Positions 1 through 8,110 of a DNA stretch of 42,891 nucleotides are shown here, in pieces. This DNA is from Flavobacterium sp. (GTDB lineage Bacteria; Bacteroidota; Bacteroidia; Flavobacteriales; Flavobacteriaceae), in assembly GCF_027484705.1 (NCBI RefSeq), contig NZ_JAIXSL010000009.1, positions 1 to 42,891 on the forward strand, given 5' to 3'. The number at the start of each line of letters is the position of its first letter. The stretch's first letter is position 1. The translations under genes and the position numbers were made by a program. The notes below the pieces were generated by a model. The model saw nothing but the letters and a program-made list of their open reading frames with translations. It was not told where the DNA came from and searched no databases.

Positions 1-2
1 CA

Positions 3-2096
3 CTACATTTTCACAAACTTCACACTTGAAGTTCCTTTATCCGAATTGATTTTCAAAAAATAATTTCCGGTTTTCAGACTTGAAACATCAATAGTTTTGG
101 TTTGCTGTGCGTTTGGAATAACCAATATCAATTGCCCTAAAGTATTGTAAACATTTATGGAAGTCACTTCAATAGTTTTCTTGGTTTCTATATTCAAAAC
201 GTCCTTCACTGGATTTGGATAGAGTTTGAAATACTGTTCAAAATCAAAATCTTTGTTGGCTAAAAGTGATACTGTTGTAGTAGCTGTATTGGTAATGATC
301 GGGAAGTTATAATCAAAATAAATACTTGCCGTGTTGCTGAATGTATTGCCGAGAACCAAGCTTGGTTTGGTTTTGATTTTAAACGCTACGTAACCATCGT
401 TGTTCGCATCGCTGAAAGGAAGGTTGATGTTTTTGAAGATAAACTCCACTTTATTCGTGCCGGAAATTTTCGTGACAAACGAATGACTTCCATCGATTGG
501 AATTAAGGAATTGATATCGAATTTGGTCGTGTCAATCATATCTTTCACCACGATATTTTCAGCATTAGCCGTTCCAGTATTTTCGAAACGGATCATATAA
601 TGCACTTCTTTTCCGACCATTTCGGGTGTGATGGTGTTGCCTTCGAGACAGGTTTTGTCGTTGGGGTCGAAGGAGTTTACTACGGTCTGATTGAGGATAA
701 ACTCATTGTCATCAGGTGTTTCTTCTATTAATGTGCTGTTGACTGAAGCTGTGAAATTTAAAACATCACCACCAGTAAGCGGTGGGTTTTCCATGGGTGA
801 ATTTGCATTTAGCGTGACAGAAATCTCTCTTGATTCAAAAGGTTGCAAATTGGTAAAATCCCAATTCAAGTAATTGATAACTTGAGAAGAAAAAGTTGGA
901 TTTGAATTTACCAAATCTAAGACAGCATCATTATAAGCAAAACTGATAGTACCGGATTGCGTTTGGGTTCCTTTGTTTTTATAGATGATTTTGTAGGTTG
1001 AGTCAAAGCCGGGTCTAGAATCTTCGGATGGCAATAATGCAATTTCTAAATCAGCATGAACTCCATTCACACTGTAGCAAAAATTCTGCACAACGGGATT
1101 TGATGCATTTGGCAATACAACTGTTGTTGAAGGCGGTGAAACATTAAAATAGTTAGGGTGTTCCAATTTTGGGGTAATTGTGTGGGTTCCTGCCTGAATA
1201 GGAATCGTATATACTCCACTGGCATCACTGGCAAAATCTCCAGTCACGATTCCGTTGGTAATCTCAATTTTGACATTATTAATAACCAAGTCATCGTTGG
1301 TACATCCATTGTCATTCTGATCAAATGAAGCATGCCCATTAATCGTATAATATTCGCCTCCGGGCGTGAATGTACAGTAATCATTGATAACGACGTTACC
1401 AAAGGCCGGATCATTCAACTGTTCGACCTGTGCCGCCTGTGCATCATCAACACAAAAAAACCTTTGGGTCGTATTTCCGAAAGATCCCTGCTCAATCCGA
1501 CTCATCGTTTCAATACTACCATTTTTTATATTGAGATATTGAATATCATTGGCATGGCAATCCAGAAAATGCAAATGAGTCAGACTGGAAAGATCTAAAC
1601 TTGTAAGATTATTTTCATAACAATTAAGGTTTTCAATGGTAGTCAATGTATGAACATCCAATGAATCCAAATCGTTGTACCATACAGAAAGCGTTTTCAG
1701 TACCGGCAGATCGTATAGGATAATTTCATTTAAACCTGAATAGGTGACGTCAATTAATTCTAAATGCTGGAGTCCGTGGATGTCGAGACTGAAAAGAGTC
1801 GCGTCGAGTAGTGAGAAATAAGTAAGGTTTGAAAATGCATTGATACCAACGAGGCTATACGCATAAGTGGTTCCTAGTTTGAGGTAGCTGATATTTTGCG
1901 CTTCCGAAACCTGTATATTGCCGTCTGCATTAGCATCAAGTTTCGTCCAGTTTCCGGCTAAATCTTTGGCTCTTTGGTTGGCTACGGTCGCGGAAAGCAA
2001 CCTAGATTTAAACACGCTGTCAGGAATGTTGACATTTTGCCCGCAAACAGAAAGCACCGTAAAAAAAGAAACGAAAACATAGCAAAATTTTTTCAT
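3..2096 (-). CDS. T9SS-secreted leucine-rich repeat protein with EF-hand-like loop
   Basis: Secreted surface protein of unknown ligand. I start it at the ATG at 2096 (MKKFCYVFVSFF...), because this gives a classic signal peptide ending near VCGQ; an ATG 7 codons upstream would put charged residues before it. The 697-aa product has, in order: signal peptide (1-20); an EF-hand-like loop DANADGNIQVSE (about 54-65); degenerate leucine-rich repeats (about 75-200); a beta-sandwich region with an SFDPNDK motif (DUF11/DUF7619-like) at about 250-600; and a T9SS type A sorting domain over the last 75 or so residues (LYPNPVKDVLNI, then GNYFLKI). It is therefore predicted to cross the outer membrane through the type IX system. 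It is clearly paralogous to the gene at 22187-24676. The gene is complete: its stop codon lies at 3-5. Confidence 0.9.
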   Translation of the reverse strand: MKKFCYVFVSFFTVLSVCGQNVNIPDSVFKSRLLSATVANQRAKDLAGNWTKLDANADGNIQVSEAQNISYLKLGTTYAYSLVGINAFSNLTYFSLLDATLFSLDIHGLQHLELIDVTYSGLNEIILYDLPVLKTLSVWYNDLDSLDVHTLTTIENLNCYENNLTSLDLSSLTHLHFLDCHANDIQYLNIKNGSIETMSRIEQGSFGNTTQRFFCVDDAQAAQVEQLNDPAFGNVVINDYCTFTPGGEYYTINGHASFDQNDNGCTNDDLVINNVKIEITNGIVTGDFASDASGVYTIPIQAGTHTITPKLEHPNYFNVSPPSTTVVLPNASNPVVQNFCYSVNGVHADLEIALLPSEDSRPGFDSTYKIIYKNKGTQTQSGTISFAYNDAVLDLVNSNPTFSSQVINYLNWDFTNLQPFESREISVTLNANSPMENPPLTGGDVLNFTASVNSTLIEETPDDNEFILNQTVVNSFDPNDKTCLEGNTITPEMVGKEVHYMIRFENTGTANAENIVVKDMIDTTKFDINSLIPIDGSHSFVTKISGTNKVEFIFKNINLPFSDANNDGYVAFKIKTKPSLVLGNTFSNTASIYFDYNFPIITNTATTTVSLLANKDFDFEQYFKLYPNPVKDVLNIETKKTIEVTSINVYNTLGQLILVIPNAQQTKTIDVSSLKTGNYFLKINSDKGTSSVKFVKM

Positions 2097-2114
2097 ATCA
2101 TTCCATTTAAGTTT

Positions 2115-2122
2115 CAAATATA
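2115..2122 (-). promoter_or_regulatory. Candidate -7 element TATATTTG
   Basis: TATATTTG on the minus strand matches the Bacteroidota -7 consensus TAnnTTTG and lies 18 bp before the ATG at 2096. No clear -33 TTG was found at the usual spacing. It abuts the rpsA terminator, so the gene probably starts its own transcript here. Confidence 0.45.
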
Positions 2123-2125
2123 AAC

Positions 2126-2156
2126 AAAAAAGCCCCGTATCACTACGAGGCTTTTT
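2126..2156 (-). terminator. rpsA intrinsic terminator (potentially bidirectional)
   Basis: AAAAAGCC and AGGCTTTTT arms, extended by CGTA/TACG with one bulged base, enclose a short loop. On the minus strand the hairpin ends in a T run. It sits 18 bp after the rpsA stop codon and just before the promoter of the next gene. Confidence 0.8.
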
Positions 2157-2173
2157 ACTATTCAGAAGGAAAA

Positions 2174-3946
2174 TTATTTTTTCTCTTTCTTTTCCATTTT
2201 AGCTTTCAAGTCAGCCAAAATATCATTGTTATCTCCTAACGTTGCAGCTGGTGCATTGTTGTTGTTCGATACTGATTCAGCAACGGCTTTCACATTTTTC
2301 TCTTCTTCTTCACGGAAGATCGCAGTGTGCGAAGCTACTACTCTTTTGAATTCTTTGTTGAACTCGATCACTTTGAAATCCGCTTCTTCGCCTTTTTTCA
2401 ATTTCTTTCCGTCTTCTTTTTCAAGGTGACGTGTTGGTATGAAAGCCACGATATCATCACCGAATTCTACGGTAGCACCTTTGTCAACGATTTCAGAGAT
2501 CGTTCCTTTGTGGATGGTTCCCACAGCGAAAGAATCCTCATACTGATCCCAAGGATTAGCCGTCGTTTGTTTGTGGCCTAATGACAATTTACGTCCTTCA
2601 ACATCCAACTCAAGAACTACAACGTCAAGTTTTTCACCAACGTTTACGAATTCAGATGGGTGTTTGATTTTCTTAGTCCAAGACAAGTCAGAGATGTAGA
2701 TCAATCCGTCGATACCTTCTTCCAATTCTACGAAAATTCCGAAGTTGGTGAAGTTACGAACGATACCTGTGTGTTTAGAACCAACAGGATATTTCGCTGT
2801 AATGTCTGTCCAAGGATCTTGACTCAATTGTTTGATACCCAAAGACATTTTTCTGTCTTCTCTGTCTAAAGTAAGGATAACTGCCTCAACAACATCCCCT
2901 ACTTTTACGAAGTCCTGAGCCGAACGCAAGTGCGTAGACCATGACATTTCAGACACGTGGATCAAACCTTCAACACCTTCAGCCACTTCGATAAAGGCAC
3001 CGTAATCAGCGATTACAACTACTTTACCTTTTACTTTATCACCCACTTTTAGGTTAGCATCCAAAGCATCCCATGGGTGTGCGTTTAATTGTTTCAATCC
3101 TAATTGGATTCTTGTTTTCTCATCATCGAAATCAAGGATTACGACGTTCAATTTTTGGTCTAATTCAAGCACTTCACTTGGGTGATTGATTCTGCTCCAA
3201 GATAAATCTGTAATGTGAATTAATCCGTCAACACCACCTAAATCAATGAACACACCGTAAGAAGTAATGTTTTTCACAACACCTTCCAACACTTGTCCTT
3301 TTTGCAACTGACCGATGATTTCTTTTTTCTGTACTTCGATGTCCGCTTCGATCAACGCTTTGTGCGATACGACAACGTTTTTGAATTCGTGGTTGATTTT
3401 CACCACTTTGAATTCCATCATTTTGTTTACATATACATCGTAATCACGGATTGGTTTCACATCAATTTGTGAACCTGGTAAGAACGCCTCGATTCCGAAA
3501 ACGTCTACGATCATACCGCCTTTAGTTCTGCATTTTACAAAACCGTTTACGATTTCACCTGTTTCATTAGCAGCGATAACACGATCCCATGATTTGATAG
3601 TTCTTGCTTTTCTGTGTGAAAGCACCAATTGACCTGTTTTGTCCTCACGAACATCAATCAATACTTCTACTTTGTCACCCACTTTTAAAGCTGGGTTGTA
3701 ACGGAACTCATTCAAAGAAATAACACCTTCCGATTTCGCGTTGATGTCAACGATAACGTCGCGGTCAGTAATTCTGACAACAACACCTTCCACTACTTCT
3801 TCCTGATCGGTGTCGATAAAAGTTTTCGATACCAATGCTTCAAATTCCTGAAGGTTTTTCTCGTCTACAGCGTCAATTCCTTCTTGGAAATTGTGCCAGT
3901 TGAAGTTCTCTAAAAATTCCGTTTGTGATTTTAATAATTCAGACAT
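2174..3946 (-). CDS. rpsA: 30S ribosomal protein S1
   Basis: RNA-binding ribosomal protein that helps the 30S subunit load and unfold mRNA. The 590-aa product contains a series of S1/OB-fold repeats from about residue 50 to 530, each recognisable by patterns such as GVVVRITDRDVIVDI, GVVKNITSYGVFIDLGGVDGLIH and GIVRNFTNFGIFVELEEGIDGLIYISDLSW. The N-terminus is acidic and aromatic (FLENFNWHNF) and the C-terminus is a low-complexity tail ending KAKMEKKEKK. Length and architecture match Bacteroidota S1 proteins. It is flanked by long non-coding DNA upstream and a strong terminator downstream, so it is probably monocistronic. I see nothing unusual in it. Confidence 0.97.
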   Translation of the reverse strand: MSELLKSQTEFLENFNWHNFQEGIDAVDEKNLQEFEALVSKTFIDTDQEEVVEGVVVRITDRDVIVDINAKSEGVISLNEFRYNPALKVGDKVEVLIDVREDKTGQLVLSHRKARTIKSWDRVIAANETGEIVNGFVKCRTKGGMIVDVFGIEAFLPGSQIDVKPIRDYDVYVNKMMEFKVVKINHEFKNVVVSHKALIEADIEVQKKEIIGQLQKGQVLEGVVKNITSYGVFIDLGGVDGLIHITDLSWSRINHPSEVLELDQKLNVVILDFDDEKTRIQLGLKQLNAHPWDALDANLKVGDKVKGKVVVIADYGAFIEVAEGVEGLIHVSEMSWSTHLRSAQDFVKVGDVVEAVILTLDREDRKMSLGIKQLSQDPWTDITAKYPVGSKHTGIVRNFTNFGIFVELEEGIDGLIYISDLSWTKKIKHPSEFVNVGEKLDVVVLELDVEGRKLSLGHKQTTANPWDQYEDSFAVGTIHKGTISEIVDKGATVEFGDDIVAFIPTRHLEKEDGKKLKKGEEADFKVIEFNKEFKRVVASHTAIFREEEEKNVKAVAESVSNNNNAPAATLGDNNDILADLKAKMEKKEKK

Positions 3947-4151
3947 ATGTTCTGATAAAAATTTGTATTCTGTTCCCGCGGGCTTCTGACGTGACCAAAA
4001 ACAGAAGTTGTTTTTTTTATAATTTGTTCATCTCCAATGGAAACCCTATCACCAAAAGAGTGCGCAAAAGTAAGGCTATTTTTTTGAAATGCAAACTTTT
4101 ACGACGAGAAATTTAAGTTAAAAGAAGGCAATTTTAAAAGTAAAGTTTTTT

Positions 4152-4236
4152 GTTCAGCAGCTAATCCCGCTGTCCAATACAATCTTTAGCGCCGAACCCC
4201 GCCGCTAAAGGATTTCCATTACCATCGGGGCTAGGG
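4152..4236 (-). repeat. Dispersed hairpin repeat, copy A
   Basis: Read on the minus strand it begins CCCTAGCCCCGATGG, then forms a hairpin with 11-nt arms (4184-4194 and 4200-4210, ten pairs plus one G-G mismatch) around loop GGGTT, then GGACAGCGGGA and an AGCTGCTGAA end. The flanks and loop match copies at 32747-32828 and 39122-39207, while the arm sequences differ and stay complementary. Confidence 0.85.
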
Positions 4237-4242
4237 CAATCG

Positions 4243-4310
4243 AATACTAGACTGTGAGACTGTATGATTATCCAAGAGCGTATCTTAAAACCTTACAGTC
4301 TCAAAGTATT
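4243..4310. repeat. Inverted repeat with 10-bp perfect arms
   Basis: TGAGACTGTA (4255-4264) pairs perfectly with TACAGTCTCA (4294-4303). Outer arms AATACT (4243-4248) and AGTATT (4305-4310) extend it with a bulge. The left side also has a tandem AGACTGTG/AGACTGTA duplication. It lies beyond the terminator of the VOC gene. Function unknown. Confidence 0.6.
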
Positions 4311-4316
4311 ACAATC

Positions 4317-4350
4317 TAAAAAAAACCGATACATTTTCACATATCGGGTT
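4317..4350 (-). terminator. Terminator of the VOC-family gene
   Basis: On the minus strand CCGATA and TATCGG arms flank a loop of about 10 nt, followed by a run of eight T. It lies about 20 bp after the stop codon at 4370. Confidence 0.7.
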
Positions 4351-4369
4351 CCAAATTACTATTTAGAAA

Positions 4370-4810
4370 TTACTGCTGAACCTCATCAAAATTCACCATC
4401 CAATGCACACCGAACTTATCGGCAAACATGCCGAAGTAAGCGCCCCAAAAAGTTTTCTCCATCGGCATGATGACATTGCCACCGGCCGAAAGCCCGTTGA
4501 AAAATCTATCCGCTTCCGCTGTGCTGTCGGCATTGATCGAAATAGAAAAATTACCGCCAAAAGCAGGAACATCGCCAGTTTTACTCGTGCTGTCGCTGCC
4601 CATGATAATTGTATTGCCTATTGGTAAAGAAACATGCATGACTCTTTCTCCTTCTTCGGCTGAAGGTGGCGGGCAATTTGGATCATCGGATGGCGGCATA
4701 TCTTTAAACTTTCCGATGTATGGGAACTCACCGCCAAAAACCGATTGGTAAAATAGGAAAGCTTCTTCGCAATTCCCGTTAAAAATTAAATAAGGATTAA
4801 CTTGTGTCAT
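4370..4810 (-). CDS. VOC-family (PhnB/glyoxalase-like) protein
   Basis: Small cytoplasmic protein of the vicinal-oxygen-chelate superfamily, PhnB-like subgroup (often annotated as 3-demethylubiquinone-9 methyltransferase-like). At 146 aa it has the usual length. The N-terminus NPYLIFNGNCEEAFLFYQSVFGGE is the typical betaalphabeta start, VMHVSLPIGNTIIMGSD is the central strand pair, and the C-terminus FWGAYFGMFADKFGVHWMVNF is the diagnostic signature. Members of this subgroup mostly lack a characterised reaction, and I cannot assign a substrate. It is a single-gene unit between two terminators. Confidence 0.88.
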   Translation of the reverse strand: MTQVNPYLIFNGNCEEAFLFYQSVFGGEFPYIGKFKDMPPSDDPNCPPPSAEEGERVMHVSLPIGNTIIMGSDSTSKTGDVPAFGGNFSISINADSTAEADRFFNGLSAGGNVIMPMEKTFWGAYFGMFADKFGVHWMVNFDEVQQ

Positions 4811-4848
4811 TTTTGGTTTTTATATTGTTACATTCAAATTTACAAATT

Positions 4849-4884
4849 AAAAAACCTTCGCTCTTTTAAGTTGCAAAGGTTCTT
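4849..4884 (-). terminator. Terminator of the nucleoside-type permease gene
   Basis: On the minus strand AACCTTTGC and GCGAAGGTT form a 9-bp stem around a loop of about 10 nt, followed by a T run. It sits just after the permease stop at 4905. Confidence 0.75.
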
Positions 4885-4904
4885 TTGATTTTTTATTAAT
4901 AGAA

Positions 4905-6158
4905 TTAATGACTTACATTCTCAACTGCATTCGGATCGTGTTTGTGCTTGAACATGAACGCGAACAAAATGGCAATCACCAAAGCATAAGCCGCAAACGA
5001 CAACCAGATGCCGTGCCAATCCCTTACCCCATCGGAAGTAAAGAAAGTATCAATAACAATCCCGCTGATAAGACCGCCGAAAAATGCACCGAACCCGTTC
5101 GACATCATCATAAACAAACCTTGTGCAGACGAACGTATTTTAGAATCTGTAGTGGTTTCCACAAATAAGGAACCTGAAATGTTGAAGAAATCGAAAGCCA
5201 TTCCGTAGACAATACACGACATAATGATCATCCATAATCCATCAGCAGGATTTCCGTAAGCAAACAAACCGAAACGCAATACCCAAGCAAACATCGAGAT
5301 TAGCATGACTTGTTTGATACCGAAACGCTTTAAGAAAAATGGGATCGCTAGAATAAAAATCGTTTCAGAAATCTGCGAAATCGACATGATCAGCGTTGAT
5401 TTTTTTACGATGATACTATCAGCATATTCGGGCATTTTTCCGAACTCGGACAAGAACACATCGCCATACATATTGGTCAGTTGCAAAGCGCCTCCGAGAA
5501 ACATCGAGAACAAAAAGAACAACGCCATTTTATAAGTCCCGAACAATTTGAACGCATCCAAACCCAGTTTTTGAGCTAAAGTTGCCTTTTCAGAAATGAG
5601 TTTTTGAGGCGGACATTTTGGCAAGCTGAATGAATAAATTCCTAGTACAAAAGCTGAAATCGCGGAAATATAAAACATATTCGCAGAAGCCTTATTGCCT
5701 GACAAATTGGTAAGCCACATCGCAGCAATAAACCCAATCGTACCCCAAACCCTAATCGGTGGAAATACTTTCACGACATCGAAATTGTTGTTTTTAAGGA
5801 TATTGTAAGCCACAGAATTCGACAATGAAATCGTCGGCATATAACAAAGCATCGCTGCAAAAATCACCCAATAGAAAGTAATCGGATCGTTGACCTGAGG
5901 AATATAAAGCAACGCAAGACCGCCCAGTATATGTAAAAACCCATACAACCTTTCGGCATTAATATACTTATCGGCGATAATTCCTGTCAGTGCAGGCATG
6001 ATAATCGAAGAAATCCCGAGCGTTGAAAATATCGCACCGAACTCGGCACCGCTCCATTGTTTTGTGGCAAACCAATAATTCCCAACGGTAATCAACCACG
6101 CTCCCCAAACGAAGAACTGCAGGAAACTCATCACTGTCAATCTGAACTTGATACTCAT
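4905..6158 (-). CDS. MFS nucleoside:H+ symporter-like permease (NupG/XapB type)
   Basis: Inner-membrane transporter, 417 aa, with about 12 predicted hydrophobic segments. The N-terminus (KFRLTVMSFLQFFVWGAWL) and the following GAIFSTLGISSIIMPALTGIIADKY region are characteristic of the nucleoside-H+ symporter family, in which NupG and XapB import purine and pyrimidine nucleosides by proton symport. A charged cytoplasmic loop follows TM6 (around KCPPQKLISEKATLAQKLG). Bacteroidota relatives are often near nucleoside or sugar catabolic genes, but no such neighbour is present here, so the substrate is inferred from family only. It is probably transcribed alone. Confidence 0.87.
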   Translation of the reverse strand: MSIKFRLTVMSFLQFFVWGAWLITVGNYWFATKQWSGAEFGAIFSTLGISSIIMPALTGIIADKYINAERLYGFLHILGGLALLYIPQVNDPITFYWVIFAAMLCYMPTISLSNSVAYNILKNNNFDVVKVFPPIRVWGTIGFIAAMWLTNLSGNKASANMFYISAISAFVLGIYSFSLPKCPPQKLISEKATLAQKLGLDAFKLFGTYKMALFFLFSMFLGGALQLTNMYGDVFLSEFGKMPEYADSIIVKKSTLIMSISQISETIFILAIPFFLKRFGIKQVMLISMFAWVLRFGLFAYGNPADGLWMIIMSCIVYGMAFDFFNISGSLFVETTTDSKIRSSAQGLFMMMSNGFGAFFGGLISGIVIDTFFTSDGVRDWHGIWLSFAAYALVIAILFAFMFKHKHDPNAVENVSH

Positions 6159-6282
6159 AAATTTTCGTTTTGTTTTTAATGTAAATTGATTGTAAATCTA
6201 ACATTAAAAATGACAAAAGCAAAAATTTACAACGTTTTCGAGCAGTGATTTTTAACAGCTCAAAATGAAAAGTAGTAACCTA

Positions 6283-7260
6283 TTAATTCTGACAATTTTC
6301 GGGTGGTAAAGGATTAGGAAAACTGCATCCTGATTGATTTTGATATACTCCCAGCGTACAATCTGTTCTGAAATAATCCGAATCTAAACGAAAACTCATA
6401 CTCATCGGGTCGTAATTAAAGACAATTCCCGGAACCGTTTTGTATGAAGTAGGGCCAAATTCAAAATTAGGATTAAAAACACAAACCGAATTCTGACATC
6501 CTGCCCTCCAAACTTCCGGGGTTACTGGCGCGCTAAATAGCGAAGGGTCTATGATACGCTCTTCAACGACGTTGTTGCTATTCCTAACCAATACTAAGGG
6601 TGCCGTGTGATAGATCCATTGCGTGCAACAGGAATTTGCAGAGGCTAATAAATCACCAAAAATATAGTGTTTCTGACAATTGTAACCATTCGAATTGAGG
6701 ATTTGCTTCATTTTATGCGCTCTCGCATTACAGCCGTCCGTAGCGAATTGAAAAGTCAAACAGCCCGCTTGGTTGTTATTACTACAAGAATTATTGACAA
6801 TCATATTAAAGACACTCATCAGCGTGGCCTCGTCTGGGAAAATTGAAATAAGTGATGGATCAGGCCTATTCATGATATCACTATCGATACTTACCAAATC
6901 TTTTCTGTAGTCGAGGATATCCTGTTCGGTGCCCAAAAGCACTTTAGCAATTTGGTTGGTTCCCTTGTAGACAAATACTTTTAAGGGAATGTCCTTTCCT
7001 ATGACTTCTTCAATCAATCTGATATCGCTTGTGTGCTTGTCGGTCGACAAATCCATTTCAAAAGGAATCGGTGTTTGCACAAAACTAACCCTTGCTTTAG
7101 CGTGATCAATGGTAATATTGAATGGAGCAAATTTTGCAATTTCTTCAACCTCTTTAACGTCTTCTCTGACATAAGCGGTTTCAGAACTACAGGAATTTAA
7201 GAGCCATAACATAAAAATGCATCCCAACAGCCATCTCAAGTTTGCATAGTGCTTTTTCAT
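6283..7260 (-). CDS. Lipoprotein with protein-glutaminase (protein deamidase) domain
   Basis: Predicted to deamidate glutamine side chains in proteins (EC 3.5.1.44 type). The 325-aa product has a lipoprotein signal peptide with lipobox LNSC (Cys24), a pro-region-like segment (about 25-135) and a C-terminal domain (about 136-325) that I recognise as homologous to the Chryseobacterium proteolyticum protein-glutaminase. The catalytic Cys-His-Asp triad is intact: Cys177 in DGCNARAHKM, His218 in WIYH and Asp238 in RIIDPSLF. Many further cysteines (159, 167, 195, 211, 212, 255, 260, 301, 312, 323) suggest disulfides, consistent with export. The known enzyme is a secreted zymogen; here a lipid anchor is predicted. 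It follows the choice-of-anchor-J gene by 26 bp, so the two are probably co-transcribed. Activity itself is inferred. Confidence 0.85.
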   Translation of the reverse strand: MKKHYANLRWLLGCIFMLWLLNSCSSETAYVREDVKEVEEIAKFAPFNITIDHAKARVSFVQTPIPFEMDLSTDKHTSDIRLIEEVIGKDIPLKVFVYKGTNQIAKVLLGTEQDILDYRKDLVSIDSDIMNRPDPSLISIFPDEATLMSVFNMIVNNSCSNNNQAGCLTFQFATDGCNARAHKMKQILNSNGYNCQKHYIFGDLLASANSCCTQWIYHTAPLVLVRNSNNVVEERIIDPSLFSAPVTPEVWRAGCQNSVCVFNPNFEFGPTSYKTVPGIVFNYDPMSMSFRLDSDYFRTDCTLGVYQNQSGCSFPNPLPPENCQN

Positions 7261-7286
7261 ATTGCTAATCTTAAATTAAACAAAGG

Positions 7287-8066
7287 TTATTCTTTTATAA
7301 TCTTAAAAGTCGATCTGCCAGCATCCGAGTCAATGTTTAAAAAGTACATTCCTTTTTCAAGATCGGAAATATCATACGAGCTGGCTTTATCGATTTTTTT
7401 AATCAACATACCTCTCACATCAGTGATGAAAACCTCACAATCTCCCGGAATCAAACCATCACTAAACTGTATTTTAAAAATATCCTGCACAGGATTTGGC
7501 GCAACGATGACTTTACTTTTCAAATCAAAAGTTTCGGTATTCATATTCGGACCTACAACCACATTATCGATGGTCACAGCATCAGCATCATTGGCAATAT
7601 AATGAAATCTGATTTTTACCGTTTGATTCACGTAGTTATGCAGGTCAACATGAATATCCAAAGTGGCTTCATCCACAAAAAAACCATAATCTTCCTCAAC
7701 CCACAACTGATAATTGGAAGAACCGTTGCTGATAAAAACATAAAAGTTGCCATTCTGAAACGGCGATACCATAAAACGGTAATTCAGTTTGATCTTGAAA
7801 TTTAAGTAGGCCGTAGCGTAATTCGTTAAATTGATCAAAGGTGTAATGAGTTGTTCGCTTTGGTCTTCTGCGATCCAGTCTACTGTGGCTGAACTGGTTC
7901 CGTTAATGGCGGTAGTGGTTCGTTTCCATGAGTTGGTAGGGTTTGAGCTTATCACTTCCCATCCGATAGGCGGAAATTGAACACCATCAAAATTTTCAGA
8001 TAAAGCAATCTGGGCCTGACAAAAACCGAATGAAACAAGTAAAAATGTAAGTATCCCTATTCTCAT
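7287..8066 (-). CDS. T9SS-secreted choice-of-anchor-J (cleaved-adhesin-like) protein
   Basis: Secreted 259-aa protein. A signal peptide (1-18, ending CQA) is followed by a jelly-roll domain starting [19 protein letters not shown], typical of the cleaved-adhesin/choice-of-anchor-J family (carbohydrate-binding-like, about 20-175). The end is a T9SS type A sorting domain ([16 protein letters not shown], then EKGMYFLNI). It has no recognisable catalytic domain, so it may act as a binding or adhesive protein. It is the first gene of a pair with the protein-glutaminase. TATATTTG lies only 4 bp upstream of the ATG, which would imply a very short leader if used. Confidence 0.85.
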
Positions 8067-8070
8067 AAAT

Positions 8071-8078
8071 CAAATATA
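8071..8078 (-). promoter_or_regulatory. Candidate -7 element TATATTTG, very close to the start codon
   Basis: Exact TAnnTTTG match on the minus strand, 4 bp before the ATG of the anchor-J protein. If real, the transcript would be nearly leaderless; it could also be chance in AT-rich DNA. Confidence 0.25.
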
Positions 8079-8110
8079 ACTTTAATTTTTATGATTTAGG
8101 CATGCGAATT

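Larger units (their letters stand above)
3947..4369. other. 423-bp intergenic region between rpsA and the VOC gene
   Basis: No convincing gene. It contains, in order, the AT-rich rpsA leader, copy A of the dispersed hairpin repeat (4152-4236), a long inverted repeat (4243-4310) and the terminator of the VOC gene (4317-4350). The small open frames here cross these structures and look non-coding. Confidence 0.75.

Noticed and set aside
6232..6282. Terminator after the protein-glutaminase gene
   Set aside because: Only a short, bulged GAGC/GCTC hairpin with weak A/T arms is present; not enough to call.
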